Assembly (NCBI RefSeq): GCF_965363235.1
Contig: NC_134845.1
Span: forward strand, 62,277,261-62,341,260
Direction of reading: 5' to 3'
Length of the DNA stretch: 64,000 bases
Source of the DNA: Mytilus galloprovincialis
Taxonomy: Eukaryota > Mollusca > Bivalvia > Mytilida > Mytilidae
Shown piece by piece: positions 60,450 through 64,000 of this stretch. The notes beneath the pieces are model-generated. The model did no database searches, was not told the origin of the DNA, and saw only the letters and a list, made by a program, of their open reading frames with translations. How positions within the stretch are numbered: position 1 is the first letter of the stretch; every line of letters begins with the position of its first letter. The translations under genes and the position numbers were made by a program.

Positions 60450-61190
60450 TTACCTAGATTCATAAAGTTCTAAAATTTGACAGCAAATACATGTACACCA
60501 AACTTCATAATAACCTGGTATTCAGTAGGATTTATATATATCTAAGATTGCTGTATAGTTTGATGAAAATCTAATTTGTTTTGAAAACGTTATTAAAAAA
60601 TATAAAGTGTACTATCTGAATATAGACCGAACTGCAAATTCTAGTTCTTTTAACTCATATTAATTTGATTCTTAAATTTGACAGCAATACACCAAAATTC
60701 ATAAGATTAACATATAACCAAGGTAGCTGTATAGTTTCATTAAAATCCAATTTGATTTGAAAAAGTTATCAAAATAAATAGTGTATTATCTCTATTTTGT
60801 CCAAACTGCAAATTTAAGCTTGTTTGACCTAAATTAATTAAATTCTTAAATTTAACAGCAATACAACAAAAAACAAAATGACCTTGGATTTAGTAAGCTT
60901 AATATATATCTCAGAAAGCTGCATAGTTTGAGGACAATCCAAGTTGATTTGAAAAAGTTATAAAAAAAATTAAAGTGAACTATCTCTATTTGTCCAAACG
61001 GCAAATTTAAGCATTTTTGACCAAGATTAATTTAACTCTTAAATTTCACAGCAATACAACGAAAAACAAAATGACCTGGGATTCAGTAAGTTTATAATAT
61101 ATCTAAGATAGCTGCATAGTTTGATGAAAATCCAAGATGATTTGAAAAAGTTATAAAAACAATTAAAAATGACTTACTGAATTTATATAA
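60450..61190 (-). repeat. Tandem units of about 195 bp, inverted (right arm)
   Basis: The reverse-complement anchor tgatttgaaaaagttat (with variants) recurs at about 60570, 60760, 60955 and 61140. Units match those at 56110-57960 in opposite orientation, so the arms could pair over more than a kilobase. Confidence 0.8.
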
Positions 61191-61589
61191 TCATTTTTAT
61201 TTTTACCTGTTGTAAAACTAAATTCTTTCATTTTACAGCAATTAATCAAACTACCAAATAAGCTTGAATTTTGTAAGATCAATATATAATTTAGTTAGAT
61301 GGGCTGATTTACACTAGTCAAGACTAAATTTGAAGGTCAAGACTAGTCGAGACAGGTCGAGACTGGTTGAGACTGAGTTGAGACTAGTCGAGACAGGTCG
61401 AGCATTGGTCAAGACCATTTCAGACTACACCAAGATCATCAAGTACTGAATCAGACTAATTAAGTAAAGTCGAGACATAATCGGGTACACTTAAGTACAG
61501 TTAAGTACAGTCGAGTAAAATGTGTGCTCGATTTTACTCGTCGAGCACAGAAACTGGTCAATTCAGACTCTGAGCAGTTTGTTGTGATA

Positions 61590-62265
61590 TCCAGTGTGCC
61601 AATGATTGTTTTTTGTTGTTGGGTGTGTTGGGGTACCATATAATGATTATACATAGAATTATATATTTATGCAAAGATACTGAACAAGGGTTTGGAAAGC
61701 GAAACAACTAAAGCTACAGTCCACCCTTGAGGGGTGATATCAACTGTTAAAATATAGCATGTTCCCTTTTGAATTGATTTGTTAAAAACATAGTATAAAA
61801 AAAAATCTACCTTGACGTTACATGTATGTACCATTCAACAGTATAAATCTTTCATTTAATCTTCAAGTTTAATCATTAGGCACGTCGGAAATAAGTATTG
61901 ACACATACTTTATTTGTATAATTATAGTCATCGAAATAAATGCAAAAACTCTTTGTATTACATTTATTGTGATCAGGTTACAAATAGAATCAAAACATTT
62001 GTTTCAAATTTTGTAGATACAAATGATCAAGTGTTTTTATTTTATTCTTTAATTAATAATTTTAGCAGAGACAGGTTATATAGTTTGTTATAATGCACAT
62101 TTGGTTACAATTTTGTAGGCCATTACTTTGACTTATCAGGAATAATCATAGCATATAAGACAAATATTAGAATTGTAGACATACAAAAAATAAAGTTCAA
62201 ACATATGCAATATAAATATAAAAACAATTTGTATATGTGTCAATGACACAACTACCAATCAGTGG
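61590..62265. other. Non-coding stretch
   Basis: No exon completing receptor copy 3 could be identified here; AT-rich sequence only. Confidence 0.4.
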
Positions 62266-62267
62266 TT

Positions 62268-62350
62268 TTAACTGTAACAGTATCACTAACCTGTCAACCC
62301 CAAGGTTGTTTCGTTGTGAGTTCGAATCCCGAACGTGACAGGTGCACTCG
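62268..62350 (+). repeat. tRNA-like / SINE-like sequence
   Basis: gagttcgaatcccgaacgtg at about 62319 has a good Pol III box B core (GTTCGAATCCC), and taacctgtcaaccccaaggt lies upstream. A full cloverleaf was not found, so a tRNA-derived repeat is more likely than a tRNA gene. Confidence 0.35.
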
Positions 62351-62484
62351 ACTCAAATCTTAATTGACACGAAAATATTGTCTGCCTTTATATAGCTCAA
62401 TAGTTCTCATAAACATCAATCCATCGATCAGTCAGTCAACATTCAGCACTATCGTGAAACAATTATAAAAGATCACAGTATGAA

Positions 62485-63597
62485 ACTAGAGGCTCTTAAG
62501 AGCCTGTGTCGCTCACCTTGGTCTATGCGCATACATGTATTAAACCAAGGGACACAGATGGATTCATGACAAAATTGTGTTTTGATGATGGTGATGCGTT
62601 TGTAGATCTTACTTTACTGAACATTCTTGATACTTTCAATTATCTTTATCTATAATAAATTTGGCCCTTTTAAGTTACAAAGGAAAATGTGTTGTACAAA
62701 AATTTACCAAATTAATGAAAAATTTTAAAAATGTACTATAAAGGACAATAACTCCTTAAGAAGTCAACTGACCATTTTGTTCATGCAGACTTATTTGTAG
62801 ATCCTACTTTGCTTAACACTATTCTTTTTTACAGTTTATCTCTATCTATAATTGTATTCAAGATGATGACCAAAAACTGTAAAATTTCTTTAAAAATTAC
62901 CAATTCAGGGGCAGCAACCCAACAACGGGTTGTCCAATTCATCTGAAAATTTCAGGGCAGATAGATATTGACTTTTAAACAATTTTACCCCTTGTCAGAC
63001 TTGCTCTAAATGCTTTGGTTCAGAGTTATATGCCAAAATCTACATTTTACCCCTATGTTCTATTTTTAGCCATGGCGGCCATCTTGGTTGGTTGGCTCGG
63101 TCACCGCACACATTTTTTAAACAAGATACCCTAATAATGATTTTGGTTAGTTTAATTTGGCCCAGTAGTTTCAGAGGAGAAGATTTTTGTAAAATATTAC
63201 AAAAATCTACGAAAAATTGGTAAAAAATGACTATAAAGGGCAGTAACTCCTTAAGGGGTCAAATAACCATTTTGGTCATGCAGACTCATTTGTAGATCTT
63301 ACTTTGCTGAACATTATTGCTGTTTAGAGTTTATCTTTATCTATAATAGTATTCAAGATAAAAACCATGGCGGCCATCTTGGTTGGTTGGCCAGGTCACC
63401 GGACACATTTTTTAAACGAGATACCCCAATAATGATTGTGACCAAGTTTGGTTAGATTTGGCCTTGTAGTTTCAGAGAAGAAGATTTTTGGAAAAAATAA
63501 CGACGACGACGGACGACGACGTACGACGGACGACAGACGACGGACGCCAAGTGATGAGAAAAGCTCACTTGGCCCTCTTGGCCAGGTGAGCTAAAAA
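62485..63597 (+). repeat. Bivalve repeat ctagaggctct..ccaggtgagctaaaaa, copy 2
   Basis: Complete at both edges: actagaggctcttaagagcc, gtgtcgctcaccttggtct at the left; gccaagtgatgagaaaagct, cacttggccctcttggccag and gtgagctaaaaa at the right. The caacccaacaacgggttgtc block occurs once (about 62917), while gcggccatcttggttggttg occurs twice. It includes a gac/gga microsatellite at about 63500-63547. No coding capacity. Confidence 0.85.
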
Positions 63598-63599
63598 CC

Positions 63600-64000
63600 G
63601 AGGAACAAATACAGAAGATAATTTTACGTATTTCTTTGTGCCGAGTGTTTTTGCGTTAGTCTGTAGGATTTCTGTCACGAATGGATGTCATTTTATTGGT
63701 ATTATAAATATAGCTATATTTTTTGTAAGCGGAAGGTTTTGATAGCCATGAAACTTGGTAAAGTTCTTTTTTTTTTTGGAAATTAGTTCTCTACTTAGTC
63801 ATTCAAGAACTCAACTATATACAGATATACCAAGCATATTTTGTACAGATTATTCATTGGTCAGTTGTAATTGAGGTGTGCTCAGCATGTTCAGAGTTTT
63901 GATTAACTCATTTATAAAATATAAAAGCGTTTTTTGAAAAGTGGGAATTCAAGCATATCAATTTATCCCTAAATTTGATAAAACTATCCTATCATGTTAT
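63600..64000. other. Non-coding stretch at window end
   Basis: AT-rich; nothing recognised. Confidence 0.45.

Larger units (their letters stand above)
55749..61586. mobile_element. 5.8-kb foldback element with long composite inverted repeats
   Basis: The left end cactacaaactgctcagag and the right end (reverse complement) cacaacaaactgctcagag start arms that match for several hundred bp, including gtctgaattgaccagttt, aaaatcgagcacacatttta, gatcttggtgtagtctgaaa and repeated gtctcgac words. Flanking ATA on both sides (55746-55748; 61587-61589) is a possible 3-bp target duplication. Inside the arms lie tandem units of about 195 bp, roughly eleven on the left and five, inverted, on the right. No transposase frame is visible. 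It resembles foldback (FB-like) transposons in form; its superfamily is unknown. Two further repeats are nested inside. Confidence 0.75.

Noticed and set aside
62268..62350. tRNA gene
   Set aside because: Box B is good but acceptor and anticodon stems do not form by eye; kept only as SINE-like.

Overview
This is an AT-rich, gene-poor stretch of an animal nuclear genome, most likely a bivalve mollusc and probably a mussel of the Mytilus type. Three things point there: genes split into short exons with GT-AG introns; a dense load of repeats I recognise from mussel sequence (the core gacgaaacgcgcgtctggcg, the family opening ctagaggctct..gagcctgtgtcgctcacct, the family opening ggcaacagtagtata); and receptor genes of the MEGF/CED-1/Draper-like EGF kind that are expanded in bivalves. 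The species call rests on remembered repeats, not on a search.

Only one protein-coding theme is well supported. Three paralogous single-pass receptor genes lie on the + strand at about 3.8-8.1 kb, 36.8-40.0 kb and 51.6-55.2 kb. They share an exon plan: signal peptide; a short Cys-Cys exon; an EGF-like exon with GY..C.PC..YYG..C...C.C; an RCDH..GC exon; a juxtamembrane exon; a transmembrane plus tail exon. The phases of the internal introns agree between copies. Copy 1 looks intact except that its first exon is not seen. Copy 2 has lost the EGF exons and has an in-frame stop at the membrane boundary, followed by an open tail with an ITAM-like Tyr pair. Copy 3 has a good TATA box and signal peptide exon, but a 2-nt shortfall gives a stop in its EGF exon. 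A fragment of a herpesvirus-tegument-like deubiquitinase-fold protein lies at 8.7-8.9 kb.

Most of the rest is mobile DNA. Layout: 2.8-3.7 kb, 3' end of a minus-strand retroelement; 10-14 kb, several mussel repeats; 16-18 kb, MITEs, one inside a Penelope-like fragment; 19.4-21.9 kb, a decayed DIRS element followed by a degenerate tandem repeat; 22.5 kb, a palindromic MITE; 28.0-32.0 kb, a TIR-bounded unit enclosing a broken Gag-protease gene; 32-33 kb, hairpin and tandem repeats; 42-44 kb, a bivalve repeat split by a hAT-type insertion with a perfect 8-bp target duplication; 44.9-46.9 kb, a Penelope-like element with GIY-YIG domain between direct repeats; 47.2-47.9 kb, the 380-bp mussel repeat in both orientations; 53.5-54.6 kb, a triplicated repeat; 55.7-61.6 kb, a 5.8-kb foldback element built from about 195-bp tandem units, with nested insertions; 62.5-63.6 kb, a second copy of the bivalve repeat.

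No rRNA gene, CRISPR array, operon or convincing functional tRNA was seen. Exon boundaries are read by eye from splice consensus, phase and paralogue agreement. Repeat ends are approximate unless a target duplication is given.
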